This document shows, one piece after another, positions 44,169-55,765 of a stretch of 64,000 nt of DNA. The translations under genes and the position numbers were made by a program. The notes beneath the pieces are model-generated. The model had not been told where the DNA came from. It did not search any database and saw only the letters and a program-made list of their open reading frames with translations. The number at the start of each line of letters is the position of its first letter. Positions within the stretch are counted from its first letter, which is position 1. Origin of the DNA: Ceraceosorus guamensis (lineage: Eukaryota; Basidiomycota; Exobasidiomycetes; Ceraceosorales; Ceraceosoraceae); NCBI RefSeq assembly GCF_003144195.1, contig NW_020290023.1, positions 186,001 to 250,000 of the forward strand, read 5' to 3'.

Positions 44169-45374
44169 ATGACTTTCACGAGTCATCTCAGCACCATCAC
44201 ACCCGACCGCGCGCGGCAAACCTTGTCGTACTTTGAGCATCTGGCCTTTTCACAGAACATGGCGCCACAGTCTCCATTGCCATCGCCTGCTCTTGCCGGT
44301 TCCGCTCGTGGCAAGTCCAACCACGCAGCATCGGCCGGTTCAGGCGCTGGCGGCTTGGGTCTACCAGGTTTCTTGCGACGTAGAAGAGCAGTCTTGTTCC
44401 TCCTATTCGCCTCCATCACTCTTCTTTTGCTCTTGAACCACTCCAAGCCTGCTGTCATTGGTAGCGGCATACGATGGGTCAAGGACAGCATGCGACCTGT
44501 GACGGGTGCGGATAAGAACGCCAGCATTGCTCGATTGGGTCCTTTGCCGCACGTCGAGGAAGATAGACTTTTCGGCACCCCTTTGGCAGGAGTTGGATTG
44601 CAGCCCGCACCTGCTCTCATCTCTCTCGCTCAAGAGCAGAATGCGCCTTTGCCAGCGAATACAAAGTTGTCATCGGATGGGAAAGGCTCAACTTCGAGCA
44701 CCAGACCACCCAAGTTGACAGATGTGCCTACTAGACTCGTCATGCTCTTGAGGCTACTCAAGGATCCCGACTGGACGGTTCCTCAGAGATCAGCGGCTAG
44801 ACAGCGCCTGGTCGACCCGACCGGTAAGCAGGTGGTGGAAGCTTTGAGCAAGGGTAGCGGCGGGCAACAGGAAGCGGACGAGGTGAGCGATGCTTCGATG
44901 CCGCTTTGTGTCTGGCGCTCCAAGTCTCGACAGGGTGTCGCTGATGCAGTAGACCAAACTCGTGATTCTTCGTGTCAGTATGTTCAATCCCCAGCGCTTT
45001 GGGCAAAGAAGCACCTCCCGCCTCTCGTGATCTTTAGCAAGACCTATTGTCCTTTTTCGGCTCGGGCCAAGGCTTTGCTCAGAGAATTAGGTGCCAAATT
45101 CGATCCGATCGAGGTCGATCTGCGCAAAGATCCCGAGGAAGTCAAGAGCGTCATGACTTTGCTCTCGAGTGGTCATGCGACTGTGAGTGGTCAAATGCTG
45201 TGATCATCGTGCTCGGCGTTGCAATGCTGTTGATCTGACCCAAGGTCTCCTCCATCACAGTTTCCCACGATCTTCCTCGGCGGACAGATGATTGGAGGCG
45301 CTGACGATCTGATTGCACTGCACAAGGATCTGGGTATACTTGAAGGCATGCTCCGCGGCGCTGGCGCCATCTAG
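44169..45374 (+). CDS. Membrane-anchored monothiol glutaredoxin (Grx6/Grx7 type)
   Basis: A secretory-pathway glutaredoxin, 375 aa from two exons (44169-45182 and 45261-45374). A single hydrophobic segment, RRRAVLFLLFASITLLLLLN, near residues 75-95 with Arg on its N-side suggests a type II anchor with the catalytic domain in the ER/Golgi lumen. After a long linker the glutaredoxin fold starts at LPPLVIFSKTYCPFSARAK, with the monothiol CPFS active site. The second exon gives FPTIFLGGQMIGGADDLIAL (TVP-like loop replaced by TFP, and the GG glutathione-binding turn). Another in-frame ATG at 44259 would shorten the tail by 30 residues and may be the true start. Neighbour Fmp46-like gene is convergent. 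Confidence 0.88.
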
Positions 45375-45679
45375 ACTGTCCACCATGTACTCTACATTGC
45401 TGGGTTTCGCGCTTGCTGCATGGACGATGGAACTATAGCTTTCGACGCTCGTCAATTTGGAGGCACAATCACATGTGAAACTCGGATCGAACAAGAAGTT
45501 GCGGTGGCGCGTGCAGAAAGGATTGCGCATGTGGACGCTGGTGTACACAAAGGAAGCCATAGAGTACATGTGGGATCGAAAGGTGGTGCTTGAGGCCCGA
45601 TGGGCACGTCGTCGCTTCGCGCGCCCTCCGGTGCGGTCTGCCTGACCCCTTTTCTCGGTGACCAGCCTTTGTCGCCTTG
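45375..45679. other. Convergent intergenic region
   Basis: 305 bp between two stop codons. It should hold both 3' ends; no gene seen. Confidence 0.4.
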
Positions 45680-46483
45680 CTACGCTATGACGCAGCTGGA
45701 CCCTCGTCCAGCGCCCTTTGTTTGATTTCGCTTCTCCAACCTGTCCAAGATCTCCTTGGCCCCAGCCCAGTCTGCTGCGGCCACTCCATCATCCCAAGCC
45801 ACGAGGATAGGTCCTGGTCTCAACCTGACAGGCAGTGCAGAAGTGTCCTCGTCCACGCCTGACAGATCCGTCGCTTTTTGCATCTCTGCATTTTGAGTAG
45901 CAATCGGCTGTACTGGCGTAGCTGCGTAAGGTTCCTTTTCGCTCGCCAAAGCTGGAGAGGTGGATTCGGAAGCAAGAGGCACGGCAGATTGAGGCTTGTA
46001 CGCTCTCGCCTCTCTGATCCTCGTCCTGACCGATCCGTCGGGCGGTGCAGCTGCGCTGCCCACTGCCGCCGGGTGTGTCTGTCGACCATCGTTTCCGTGA
46101 GCGTGCTCTACAGAAGCAGTGGCCGCGCCTTGCATCGTTGCAGAGTCGATGGCGCCTTGGACGAATGCGCTGGGTGTGGCGACGTGCGCGGGCAGGTAAG
46201 ACCGGATAGACTGCCATTGAGTCTCTGTAGGTGGATTAGAGTGTCGATCGATGATTTGCAACTCTGCGAATGGCTCTTCAGAGCCGGGAGCGGAGCGGGC
46301 TACAAGCTCCAAGTAACCCTGAGCCTCGGAGCGCGAAGCATCTGCGACGGATCGTCCGGCTTTGGAGGCCGAGGAAGCTGAGAGTCGCTTGTGAAGCTCT
46401 TGAAGAAGCCGCACTGATTCTGGCGAGTTAGGATCGTGCCAGAGCGACAGCAGAGGCGTGCGAGCGTGAAAACGAATGGACAT
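45680..46483 (-). CDS. Thioredoxin-fold protein, DUF1687 (Fmp46-like)
   Basis: A 267-aa single-exon protein. The start MSIRFHARTPLLSLWHDPNS and ESVRLLQEL look like the first strand and helix of a thioredoxin fold; PFAELQIIDRHSNPP and GPILVAWDDGVAAAD continue it and parallel the yeast mitochondrial protein Fmp46 (putative redox protein). A low-complexity Ala/Pro/Ser insertion of about 90 residues separates the two halves. No CxxC motif is visible. The terminal CVIA resembles a CaaX box, but this may be chance. The identity is from pattern similarity, so moderate. Confidence 0.6.
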   Translation of the reverse strand: MSIRFHARTPLLSLWHDPNSPESVRLLQELHKRLSASSASKAGRSVADASRSEAQGYLELVARSAPGSEEPFAELQIIDRHSNPPTETQWQSIRSYLPAHVATPSAFVQGAIDSATMQGAATASVEHAHGNDGRQTHPAAVGSAAAPPDGSVRTRIREARAYKPQSAVPLASESTSPALASEKEPYAATPVQPIATQNAEMQKATDLSGVDEDTSALPVRLRPGPILVAWDDGVAAADWAGAKEILDRLEKRNQTKGAGRGSSCVIA

Positions 46484-47033
46484 GCTTGGATGACGGATTG
46501 GTCGTGGCGATACTCTTCTGTTGCGAAATCTCCTTCAGATCGGCTGCGATGCCGGTTTTGGACGAATGCCACGGTCGCACGACAGAAGCAATGGCCGGTG
46601 ACTAGAGAATTGCGGTGATGGTGGATGTATGAGCGCTCGAGGCGGATTACGAGGATGCAATTACGATCACGAGTCCCAGAGAGTCGTCGTGTGCGCATGC
46701 AGCTCACCTATGGCGGAGATTGTAGGTACCGGTATCTATATAGTTACGAGTCAGGGGAATGAGAGCAGCAGGGGCGCGCTCCCTCCACATGGGAACATGC
46801 ACCGCGGTGGCTCGTCGGACCGTGCGCGCGTGATGGATGATGGATGCTGATGCTGATGGATGCTGAAGGCGGGTTCATAGCGCGCGCTCTCGTCGGCTCC
46901 TTCACCCTGACGTTATCATCCTTGCACTCCACTCACGGCTCGGGTCTTGCCACTGCATTCACAGCCTGAATACTGTAATCGTGACCACTGCTGGAGACAG
47001 TTCACCAAACTCTTCGCTTTGAAGCCGTGCAAG
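46484..47033. promoter_or_regulatory. Divergent promoter region
   Basis: 550 bp. A TATCTATATAG sequence at about 46734-46744 could serve either gene. GATGGATGCTGATGCTGATG direct repeats are near 46836-46865. Confidence 0.4.
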
Positions 47034-47502
47034 ATGACCCTCACGCACATCGTGTCCTTTCGCTACGCGGAAACAGTGGACCTGGCCACCAGACAATCGG
47101 TCTTTGAGCGGTTCCTTGACCTGCGCTCGCTCTGCAAGCTACAAGATGGCAGCGCATACATTGCCGATGTGATAGCTGGCAATGCCAACATCAGTCCAGA
47201 GGGCGCGGGTAAAGGCTTCGATGTGAGTGTCACGATGCCTCATACGCCTGTACGCGTGTCTATCTCATCCATCTTCTCGCCATCCGAACATTCACGATTC
47301 TCACACCCCCCTTTTGACTACTTTCGTATCGGGCCGTGCAACCTCATCACAGCACACTTTTATTGTCACTTTCAACAACGCAGATCATGTCAAGCACTAT
47401 CTCGAAACAGACGCGGCCCATCTCGACTTTGTAGCATTTGTCAAGCCTCTGCTCGTCGATGCTTTCATCTACGATTTTCACACCCAACGAGCATCTGCAT
47501 AG
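47034..47502 (+). CDS. Stress-responsive A/B-barrel (Dabb) domain protein
   Basis: A 112-aa protein from two exons (47034-47222 and 47353-47502). MTLTHIVSFRY is the first strand; NISPEGAGKGFD joins across the splice to HTFIVTFNNADHVKHYLETD, and AHLDFVAFVKPLLVDAFIYDF ends the fold. This is the whole length of a single Dabb (dimeric alpha/beta barrel) domain. Members are small, often stress-induced proteins; some are cyclases, most have unknown roles. No catalytic claim can be made here. Confidence 0.88.
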
Positions 47503-48970
47503 GAAGGGTGCGACTCTGCGTCCGAACGCAGATGGAAGTGCACCCGCAAGCATCGTCGTGTTCCATGCCGCTGCCCTGCAGCTGCTCTACGGTTCTGGAT
47601 CTGGGGTGCAGACCCACTACCCCCTCCTTGTCAGGGGGAAAGCGCGATCGCAGCGTACCTACATTTGTTGCACAGCCATCTTGGAGAGATGTGTAGCCTC
47701 ACTTCATACTCGCCAGGCGCTTCTGTAGAGCAGTGCAGCGCACGCCTGCCGACGCGTCGGATGTCCGTGTCTCCAGCGATTGCACTAGAGACTGCACGTA
47801 TCAGCGTTCATCGCAGCAATGGCCATCGTCAATACCACATGATAACGAGTCAGAGCGCGGGCAAGAGTCAAAGTCCGTCGTGAGCTTTTTTGCCGCGGTC
47901 GTGTCGAGGCGTAGAAGCTCGGCGACTCAACGTAGACTCAGAAACACCGAGCGCCACCGCAGGGATGTAGAAAGACACCGACGTCAGCCAAGCTTCGTGG
48001 CTATGGAGCCTGCCGTTGCCGCAGGAACTGTGACTATTCGCATGTGCTGCGAGGAAAACGTATGCGCCAAGCATCAATCTGAACCTGTTCGGCATATTTG
48101 GTGAGGCCCTTCTGCAATGGGTGCAAGATACGTCCAGCGGGATTTTGCAGATCTCCGCAACATCACAGCAAAGCTGTCCATCCACAGCACTGCGTAGAGG
48201 GCGCAGATGTCGTCTGTCTAGATGCCTCTTCACGAGAGAGCGAAGACCATCCGCCAAATTCGCGCAGCAATTGCGGGTGCAACTCGGCCGATTGCAGACT
48301 CCCTGCGTACTCGTTCATTTCTCACTCTACACCCCAAGGCTAGTGCTATGGGCCAACTCAACTTGCCCGTTGTCTTCCGCAATGCTCGGCAGTGGTAGTC
48401 ATCATGGCGAAGATCCGTTAGGCATAGACGTGGTACCTGGTAGACTTCAAGGGACACGCCAAATAAGCCACGGTGCTTTCATGCGAATCGGTCGATGTCC
48501 TGACCGCTAGGACCAGACGTAGAGCGAGCTAGCTAGCATTCTGCCACGGAGACCCGCTGACGCGATGATATTGCGTGCAAGGTGTCTTGGTCGATGCCAT
48601 CAAGAGTGAAGGCGAGCTAGGCGTGTGGATACAGGGCTGTCAAATATGCGGGCGTGCGACTGGGGTTGATCCACGGCACCAGCCAGAGTCCGAGAACAAA
48701 TGTGCCAGTAGTAATTGTTCGTCCAAACGCAGTCTTGCACTCTTCGAAGCTGGCGTCCAAGGTCGCTGGCGAATCCGTGAAGAAAGGACCGGCTGTACTC
48801 CAAGGTTTGCAGCCATTCACTGGTCTGCTCTAGGTGCTCTATGTTCCCCATAGAAGCCATCCACGTAGTGAACTCTCACTCATACTTTGAACTTGGCCGA
48901 GTCTTGTCTGGATCTGACCAAATCGGCCTTCAGAAGAAACACCTTCGAAGAGCAAAGCTTCGCCGTCGCC
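47503..48970. other. Intergenic region before KRE6
   Basis: 1468 bp, open in several frames on both strands because of GC content. A 68-codon minus-strand frame at 48617-48820 with a hydrophobic stretch was considered and not adopted. AGCGAGCTAGCTAGC at about 48522-48536 is a local palindrome. No gene supported. Confidence 0.4.
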
Positions 48971-51159
48971 ATGGATCGTCGGCAAGCTCTTCAGAGCGCG
49001 ACTCCCGCGTATGCGAGCCAGAATCGGGCGGGACGCAGTGCAGCGCCTCGTCCAAGAGCGACCCTTCAAAGCCTCCCGGTAGGATCTGCCGCAAGTAGCG
49101 CTCTTTCTGCGTCTGGCGATCTCGGACCGTACAGTCACATTCGACACGGCTCGATGGGAGGCATAGGGGGGCGCGGGGCTGCTTCATGGAGTAACGCTGC
49201 CAGTCTCTCCGAAGTGCACGACCCCTTGCCATCAACAAGCAGACCAGCTGCGCACAAATCCGCCAAACGGAGACCAGGACTGTACTCCTCGCTGAAGAGC
49301 ACATACTCTCACTCTGCCTCGAGACCTTATGCTGCCGTGCCCGGGGATCCTCACGATCAGCGCTCGCCGCTCCACTGCGCTTCTGCTGGTCCCGAAGCGG
49401 ACGACTTTCTTCATCATTCGGACTACAGACGAGGCTATTCTCGGCACTTTGACGGAGGAAGAATCTCCCTACGAGGACTGCTCAACGTCGGCACTCTGAT
49501 CATGCTCGTACTCGGCCTGTTGGGACTCTTTGCGGGCTACCCGATACTCGCGCATTTCGACGAGCTCAATGGACAGATTCCTGCTGGTGTGAATGGGTCG
49601 GGCCAGCTGCCCATAGTGGTCAACGCGTTGAATTTCCGAGACCACGACACACCTCCGGAGGCTTGGTCGTGGAAGAATCCGGATGGCGAAGACTACCACC
49701 TGGTATTCTCTGACGAATTTGAAGTTCCTGGTCGCACCTTCTGGCCAGGCGACGACCCGTATTGGGAAGCCGTCGATATTTGGTATGGTGCAACTAAAGA
49801 TTACGAGTGGTACATGCCTGAGCAGATCAATACGACGTCGGGCTATTTGCAGATCACCATGAGCGACCGACCTGCCCACGACCTGAACTTCCGCAGCGCC
49901 ATGCTACAGTCTTGGAACAAATTTTGTTTCCAAGGTGGCTTTATCGAGTACTCAGCTATTCTGCCTGGCTCTCCGGACACCCAAGGTTGGTGGCCTGGTG
50001 CGTGGCTCTCAGGCAATCTAGGACGACCGGGATATTTGGGCACGACGGAAGGCACTTGGCCCTACAGCTATTCTGGCTGTGATACTGGCATCCGACCCAA
50101 CCAGACGACTCCAGATGGCTTACCAGAGTCGATATCTACAGCAAAGCTGTATGGAAAGACCGGCTTGTCGTGGCTGCCAGGCATGCGTTATTCGTCGTGC
50201 ACCTGCCCGGGCGAAGACCACCCTGGGCCATCGAACGACGTGGCGAGAGCTGCGCCTGAGATAGACGGTCTCGAAGCGCAGACACAAAAAGGTGTCGGTC
50301 AGGCATCGCAGAGTCTCCAAGTAAGCATCGTGCGAGTGGGTTGGAGGCACAGCCGCAAAAAGAGCCACTGCTGATCGAGGACGTGCCCTTTGTATGACAA
50401 CAGGTTGCTGCTTTTGACGTAGGGCACAAGTGTATCCAGAACGCAGCTACCATCTACGACGAATCAGTCACCCATTTCAACGACTATACTGGGGACAATT
50501 ACCAGCGTGAGTCGATGCTGCTGTGTTTGTTGTTTTATGGTTTTTTATTATCTTTCTGAGTATGACGCCGATGCCGCTCAACGCTCCTTTGTCGTCCACT
50601 AGAGGCGCAGTCCGGAGTGTCCAACATTCCTGAGAAGGCGTATGAGCTGGCCGACAATCCGACGTTTACAAAATTCGGATTAGAGTACTCGCCAGATCTT
50701 GAGCTCAACGGCGGCGGCTTCTTGACGTGGTACGTCGATGGCAAGCCAACTTGGCGAATGGATGGAAAATCTATGCCAGCAAATGCAGACATTGGTGTTG
50801 GCCAGCGTCATGTGCCGACAGAGCCCATGAGCGTGAGTGATGAGGCGACGATCAAGAGAAAGGATGCTGGAGATTTTGAACCTTTTCCTTCGCTCGCTGG
50901 TTCGCAGATTGTCATCAATTTTGGCATCTCCCAAGGCTTTCAGAACGTCGTCTTCGACACGCTGAACTTCCCCGCGACCATGAAGGTGGACTATGTGCGC
51001 GTCTACCAAAAGAATGGCCAGCCTGAACGCGTAAGCTGCAGCCCGCCGGATCATCCTACCTCAGATTTCATCGAGAGGCACAAGGATGTGTACTACAATC
51101 CTAACGTGACCGTGTGGCCCAAAGCGTGGCCCAAGAATAGCCTCGTTGATGGATGCTAG
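48971..51159 (+). CDS. KRE6: Beta-1,6-glucan synthesis protein, Kre6/Skn1 family (GH16)
   Basis: A type II membrane glycoprotein of the secretory pathway needed for beta-1,6-glucan in the cell wall. Three exons with introns near 50322-50402 and 50508-50602. A Ser-rich cytosolic tail precedes one membrane segment (LLNVGTLIMLVLGLLGLFAG). The luminal GH16 fold follows: LVFSDEFEVPGRTFWPGDDP, WNKFCFQGGFIEYSAILPG, WWPGAWLSGNLGRPGY and RYSSCTCPGEDHPGP. The catalytic signature EIDGLE keeps both Glu and the Asp of the EIDxxE motif. C-terminal LEYSPDLELNGGGFLTWYVDGKPTW and KVDYVRVYQ complete the domain. ATG 48971 is the first in frame; upstream frame has no ATG. N-glycosylation sites (NTT, NQT, NVT) are present. 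Confidence 0.93.
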
Positions 51160-52639
51160 CCTCGTCGTTCGCCTGACGCGCATCTTGGACAGTCTTCGTT
51201 CAGCTGGACAATCTCGGGCGCCCTCCTATCTGTTCTCCTACCTTCTCCCTCGCAGTCATATCCATTTTGGACAATCGCACAACGGCCGAAGCAGTACGGT
51301 CTCACCCCCCTCATTCGGACATTCGCTACAAGACCTGTGACATTGAGCATTTTTTGCCGCTCTCTCTGTCTCCACTATCCACGCTCATTGAAACATTCGC
51401 AACTGATGTCGATCTGCTTCTGACCCGATCCTTCATGATCGATGACGAGGACATCAACCAGCTGGATACAAGAGCGCGACGCAGCGTGACGTCATGATCC
51501 GACTTCAAAAGGTACTGAGCTTCACCATCGCGATTCTTTGCCGTCCGCTCGTCTGATCGATCTTGAGTTCAGCGACGAATTGGTGGATCTCCAAGCGAGT
51601 GTGGAGACTGTTGACCGTTCCTTCGAAGCGTGGTCAGGAGCAAGCATGGAGTGCAGGGAGGAGCGTGCTTTCTGGCCCTCGGCGATCGGTGAGATGGAGT
51701 GACCTTGAGTGTGAAATTGGCTGTCGTCGGGTCGTCGACGTCGATCTCATGGATATGTGAAACTCTGTTAATCAGCAGAAACAACTCGTGGCACCACCTC
51801 CATCTGGCTTTGCGGGACGACCGGCGGCAGAGGCTGTGTTGCCAGTCACGATCGAGTCTGATTGATGAGAGAGGGTGAAGTCGTGAGTCGTGGGTCCCTG
51901 CCGCCCGCTACACGGCTCGAGGACCTGCAGCGGTGCATGCTGCATGCATGGCGGCGGAGAGAGATTCGCCCGCCTCTGCGCTATCCTCCGGCCTCGACTT
52001 GGATTGAGTGAGGGTGCCTGCACCGCCTCGTCCAGCAGCAGCAGGGACGCTGCTGATGTCTGCTGGATATAGCAGCTGCAGTCGAGCCGCCAAGATTAAC
52101 ACGAGGGGCTCGTTGCATCAGCCGTGCGCACGATCGCAGCTATATAGGCGGACGGTTATTCATCGCGGCGCTGAGGCCCAACAGCGTCAGATGGAACGCG
52201 CTTGCGCACACGAAGCGATCACGCTGCTGCACGCACGCATACTTCCAAAGAGGGGCCTCTCTCTCTCTCGTCTGTGTGTAGCTGCTTACGCACCAAGTAA
52301 GTGATGCGCGCCGAGCGCGAGAATGCGTGCCATGCACTTAGAATTCACGATCACAACCACAATGGAGCCCCGACCGATGAGGGTGATCGCGCATCCGAAG
52401 TTGAAGTTTCGCAGCAGCACGGCTTCTGTTCGCTCCTCTTCCTGTCATCGTCATCGTCACGCACGAAGAAACACTTGCAAGCATCTACCAAAGATTGCTG
52501 CTCAGCAATGTTGCCCTGCGACTAGAGGCACAAGGAAGTCAATCACAGAGCAGGGTCCCACTCATCTTCTTGCGCGATCCGCCACATTGCAGCATAGCAT
52601 CCGAGCCGGCTGCTTGAAGCGCCAAGCGGGCTGCCCAAG
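51160..52639. other. Intergenic region between KRE6 and the NIPA gene
   Basis: 1480 bp. A possible small spliced frame at about 51438-51866 is discussed under findings. The sequence CTATATAGG at about 52140-52148 is the best TATA candidate for the downstream gene. CTCTCTCTC runs occur near 52259-52270. No annotated gene can be defended. Confidence 0.4.
52140..52148 (+). promoter_or_regulatory. TATA-like element upstream of the NIPA-type gene
   Basis: CTATATAGG lies about 490 bp upstream of the start codon. A GTAAGTGATG donor-like site near 52289 would allow a 5'-leader intron, which would explain the distance. Sequence only. Confidence 0.3.
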
Positions 52640-55042
52640 ATGAGCGCTACCACCCCGATCACAATGACATTGCCAGCCGCTTCATCAGCGCTGCCGAGCG
52701 CGAGCTCCCTTGATGCTCCAGGCTCAACATCTTCAGCCTCAGCAGCCATGTCATCGCTCTCCGCAGCCATGGCCTCAGCTTCCAAAGCTCTATCGAGCGA
52801 ATCCGCAATAGCCAGCGGAAGCGGCTCCAACCCTCCAGCTTTCCAATACGTGGGAATCGCACTCGCTGTAGGATCTGGACTGTTCATCGGATCTAGCTTT
52901 GTGCTCAAGAAGAAGGGCCTCTTGGCCAGTCAAAAGTTGCATGGCCAGAAAGCGGGAGAGGGGCATGCGTACCTCAAGAGCTGGATGTGGTGGAGCGGCA
53001 TGATCCTCATGGTGAGTATCGCCTTCAGCTTTGCACAGCGCCAGCTGCTTGCACCCCAAACAATGACAACAAGTTTCAGAGAGAGGCGACTAGCTCGCGT
53101 TTGCTGATGGGATCATGGGCGCTCACACTCATCTCTGCTGGCGGCTTTTGTTCATCACCTTTGCAGATCCTGGGAGAAATTCTGAATGTCGTAGCGTACG
53201 CTGTGTCTTCGGCCGTATTGGTCACGCCGCTTGGAGCCCTTTCCGTCGTCATTTGTGCCATTCTATCCTCCATCTTTCTCAAGGAGAAGCTCAGTGAGTG
53301 ACGGAACGATTAGGAAAGGTTCATTAGACACTGTCTCGCCGACAGCTCACTCACCCACCACTACGCACGTCTGTGGCCCTTGTAGCTTTATTTGGAAAGC
53401 TGGGTGCTGCACTAGTGGGTCTCGATTTTGCAACCGGGCAGCGAGATAGCATATAAGGCTTACACAGTGGCACGTTCGTGTCGAACAGTGCATCGTCGGG
53501 TCGACAGTCATCGCTATCAATGCACCCTCGTCGCATCAGGCCGGAGACATCAAGAGCTTCATGCATCTATTTATCGCTCCTGGCTTTCTGAGCTGGATGG
53601 GTGTATGCATTGTTGGCAGCTTGATTCTCATCTTTTGGGCGACTCCTCGATACGGCAAGAAGCAGATGCTCATCCCCATCACCATCTGTTCCTTGATAGG
53701 TGGACTAAGTGTCAGCACCATCAGCGGCATTGGAAGCGCAGTGATCCTCACCATCAGAGGGAGCATGCAGCTCACACATTGGTTCTTCTACGTTTTGCTC
53801 GTATTCGTGATCGTTACGCTTCTCATAGAGATCAACTATCTCAACAAAGCTTTGGAGCTCTTCAACACCGCCATGGTCACTCCCACTTACTACGTCATCT
53901 TCACCTTCTGCACTCTGGTCACCAGCATCGTGCTCTACCAAGGTCTAGATGCAGACGCGATTGCCATTGTCACAATCGTGCTGGGGTTCTTGACGATCTG
54001 TGCAGGCATCTCCCTGCTGCAGCTCAGCAAGATCGACCCTGAAGATCTCACAAACAAGGATGGCACACCTCTGGATAGAGAAACGACACTTCTCATTCGA
54101 GCCTCGAGGTCTATGGTCTCGCGGCATGGGGGCGAGAAGGGCTCGCAATTTGGCACGCAGGGACTAGATGACCCTGGCGTGGATGCAGTGCGAGGTGGTA
54201 TGGGCGTGGTGGGCAGTCTCATCAGAGCACGATCTGCGAGAAAGCTGCATGCTTCCGCAGACGCCTACGCGGATGAGGACGGCATGCTGAATACGTCTTC
54301 CAGGCGCGATCTGGAGAGGTACGAGCTTCACGATGCGCCAGTGCGCCGAGGCACGAATCAAGCACCCGGACACTACACTATGCCAGCGCTAGGCATGCCT
54401 GCGAAGCGTGATACTGCAATCAGCTTTGCAGAAGGCTCCGAAAATCCCCATGGCCATCACGCGGGTGATGCGCCGCTGCGCAGCGTTTCCAGAGCATCGA
54501 ACATTAGCAACAGCACCAGCAATGCACCGCAACGAAGCATCTACAAGACGGAACCCGCATCCTTCTTGAGCCCTTTGAGTCCGAGAGCAGGATCAACTCC
54601 GGTCCGTGGCGACTCTATAGAAGAGGTCAACGAAAACGAGAAGCCCGCAAGCCCAAGCATCCGGTCTGTAGGTGGTCCCAGACCACTGCCGGACTCGCTT
54701 AGGCAGCAAGGATCTCTCTCGCGCTCCACAGCTGCACCTGATCTGAGAACCATGTGGGACGCCCCGATGCCGGGTCTCACGCCGTCCGAGAAGTCCATTG
54801 CGGAGCTATCATTGGACGCGACGCAAGACTCTGCTGGTGGCATCAGTAGTTCCCCGAGCAGCACCAGGGAGAGGACGGACAAGGTGTTTCCGGGCGCCAC
54901 TTCGGGATCTTTCAGAGCGAGGAACAAGGAAGCTGTGGAAGGCGAGGAGGAGGAGGAGCTCCTCAATCCTCGAGGGAAAGTGGAGGATTCGGATGATGAG
55001 GAGGAGCGAAGAAAAGGACGGCTAGCGAGAAAACACTTTTGA
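52640..55042 (+). CDS. Magnesium transporter, NIPA family
   Basis: A multi-pass membrane protein of the NIPA/DUF803 family (drug/metabolite transporter superfamily), related to human NIPA1-4 Mg2+ transporters. Four exons. After a Ser/Ala-rich N-terminus come QYVGIALAVGSGLFIGSSFV, WWSGMILM spliced to ILGEILNVVAYAV, LVTPLGALSVVICAILSS, KLGAAL spliced to CIVGSTVIAINAPS, and later NKALELFNTAMVTPTYYVIF, all conserved NIPA segments in family order. About nine membrane helices are visible. The last 270 residues form a polar, phosphorylatable-looking tail, longer than in animals but common in fungi. Ion specificity is inferred from the family; the first intron is about 155 nt. Confidence 0.9.
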
Positions 55043-55765
55043 CCCTCGCACACCTACTGAAGTCTCTTGTTCGGCGTCCCCTGTTCAAAAGTTAGCTGTT
55101 CTCATAATTCGCTTTGACGCCTGAGTTTCCGACTTGAGGCTCACACCTGCTTTCTTCATCTCGTCGTCTCTCATGCCTCATCGCTCCACGTCACGGACAT
55201 TTTTGCAATTTGTATGGACACGCGTGCTTTGCTTCCACGTTCTCGACCGATTATTACACATGCAAGACGCTTCTCAGACGAAAGTTTTTGGACGACGCTG
55301 ATGTGCGTGGGAATGATCATCGTAAGAGGCAGATGCGCTGGCTGTGATCGCGCTTGCCGACCCTTTCTGCAGCTACTAAAAGCCAGCGCTCGACCTGATG
55401 CTTGAAGTGCGAAGTTCAGCCGTGTCACCTGCCCGGCGCGTGCTATCCGCATGCCGTGTTCGACGAGGATGAAGGATACGTCTCCTCACGTCCTTCACAT
55501 CGCTTGCTTCCCGAGGTCCGGGGACGTAAAAGCTCCTTAAAGGCGTCTGGCTGTAGCTTGTGGTATAAACAAATAAACGTGCCAAATGAAGAAAGACTTT
55601 CGCCAAAGTTTGCGAGTGGAGCGTCACGTTGTCGTAGCCAGAGCTCTGGCTTCCGCAAGAGAAGCGGGGACTGGGGAGGGAGCATATGTGTAGTGTGAAT
55701 GGACCAGCGGAAGGAGAAGACACTTAGTGGAACCTTCTCTTCGGCGTGATAGTAAGGAGTACCTT
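55043..55765. other. Convergent intergenic region
   Basis: 723 bp between the stop codons of the NIPA-type and Atl1-like genes. Open frames here on both strands are not convincing. No feature recognised. Confidence 0.4.

Noticed and set aside
48617-48860. Minus-strand small membrane-protein-like frame (FVLGLWLVPWINP)
   Set aside because: All three minus frames are open here, no ATG or clean intron joins it upstream, and no family was recognised.
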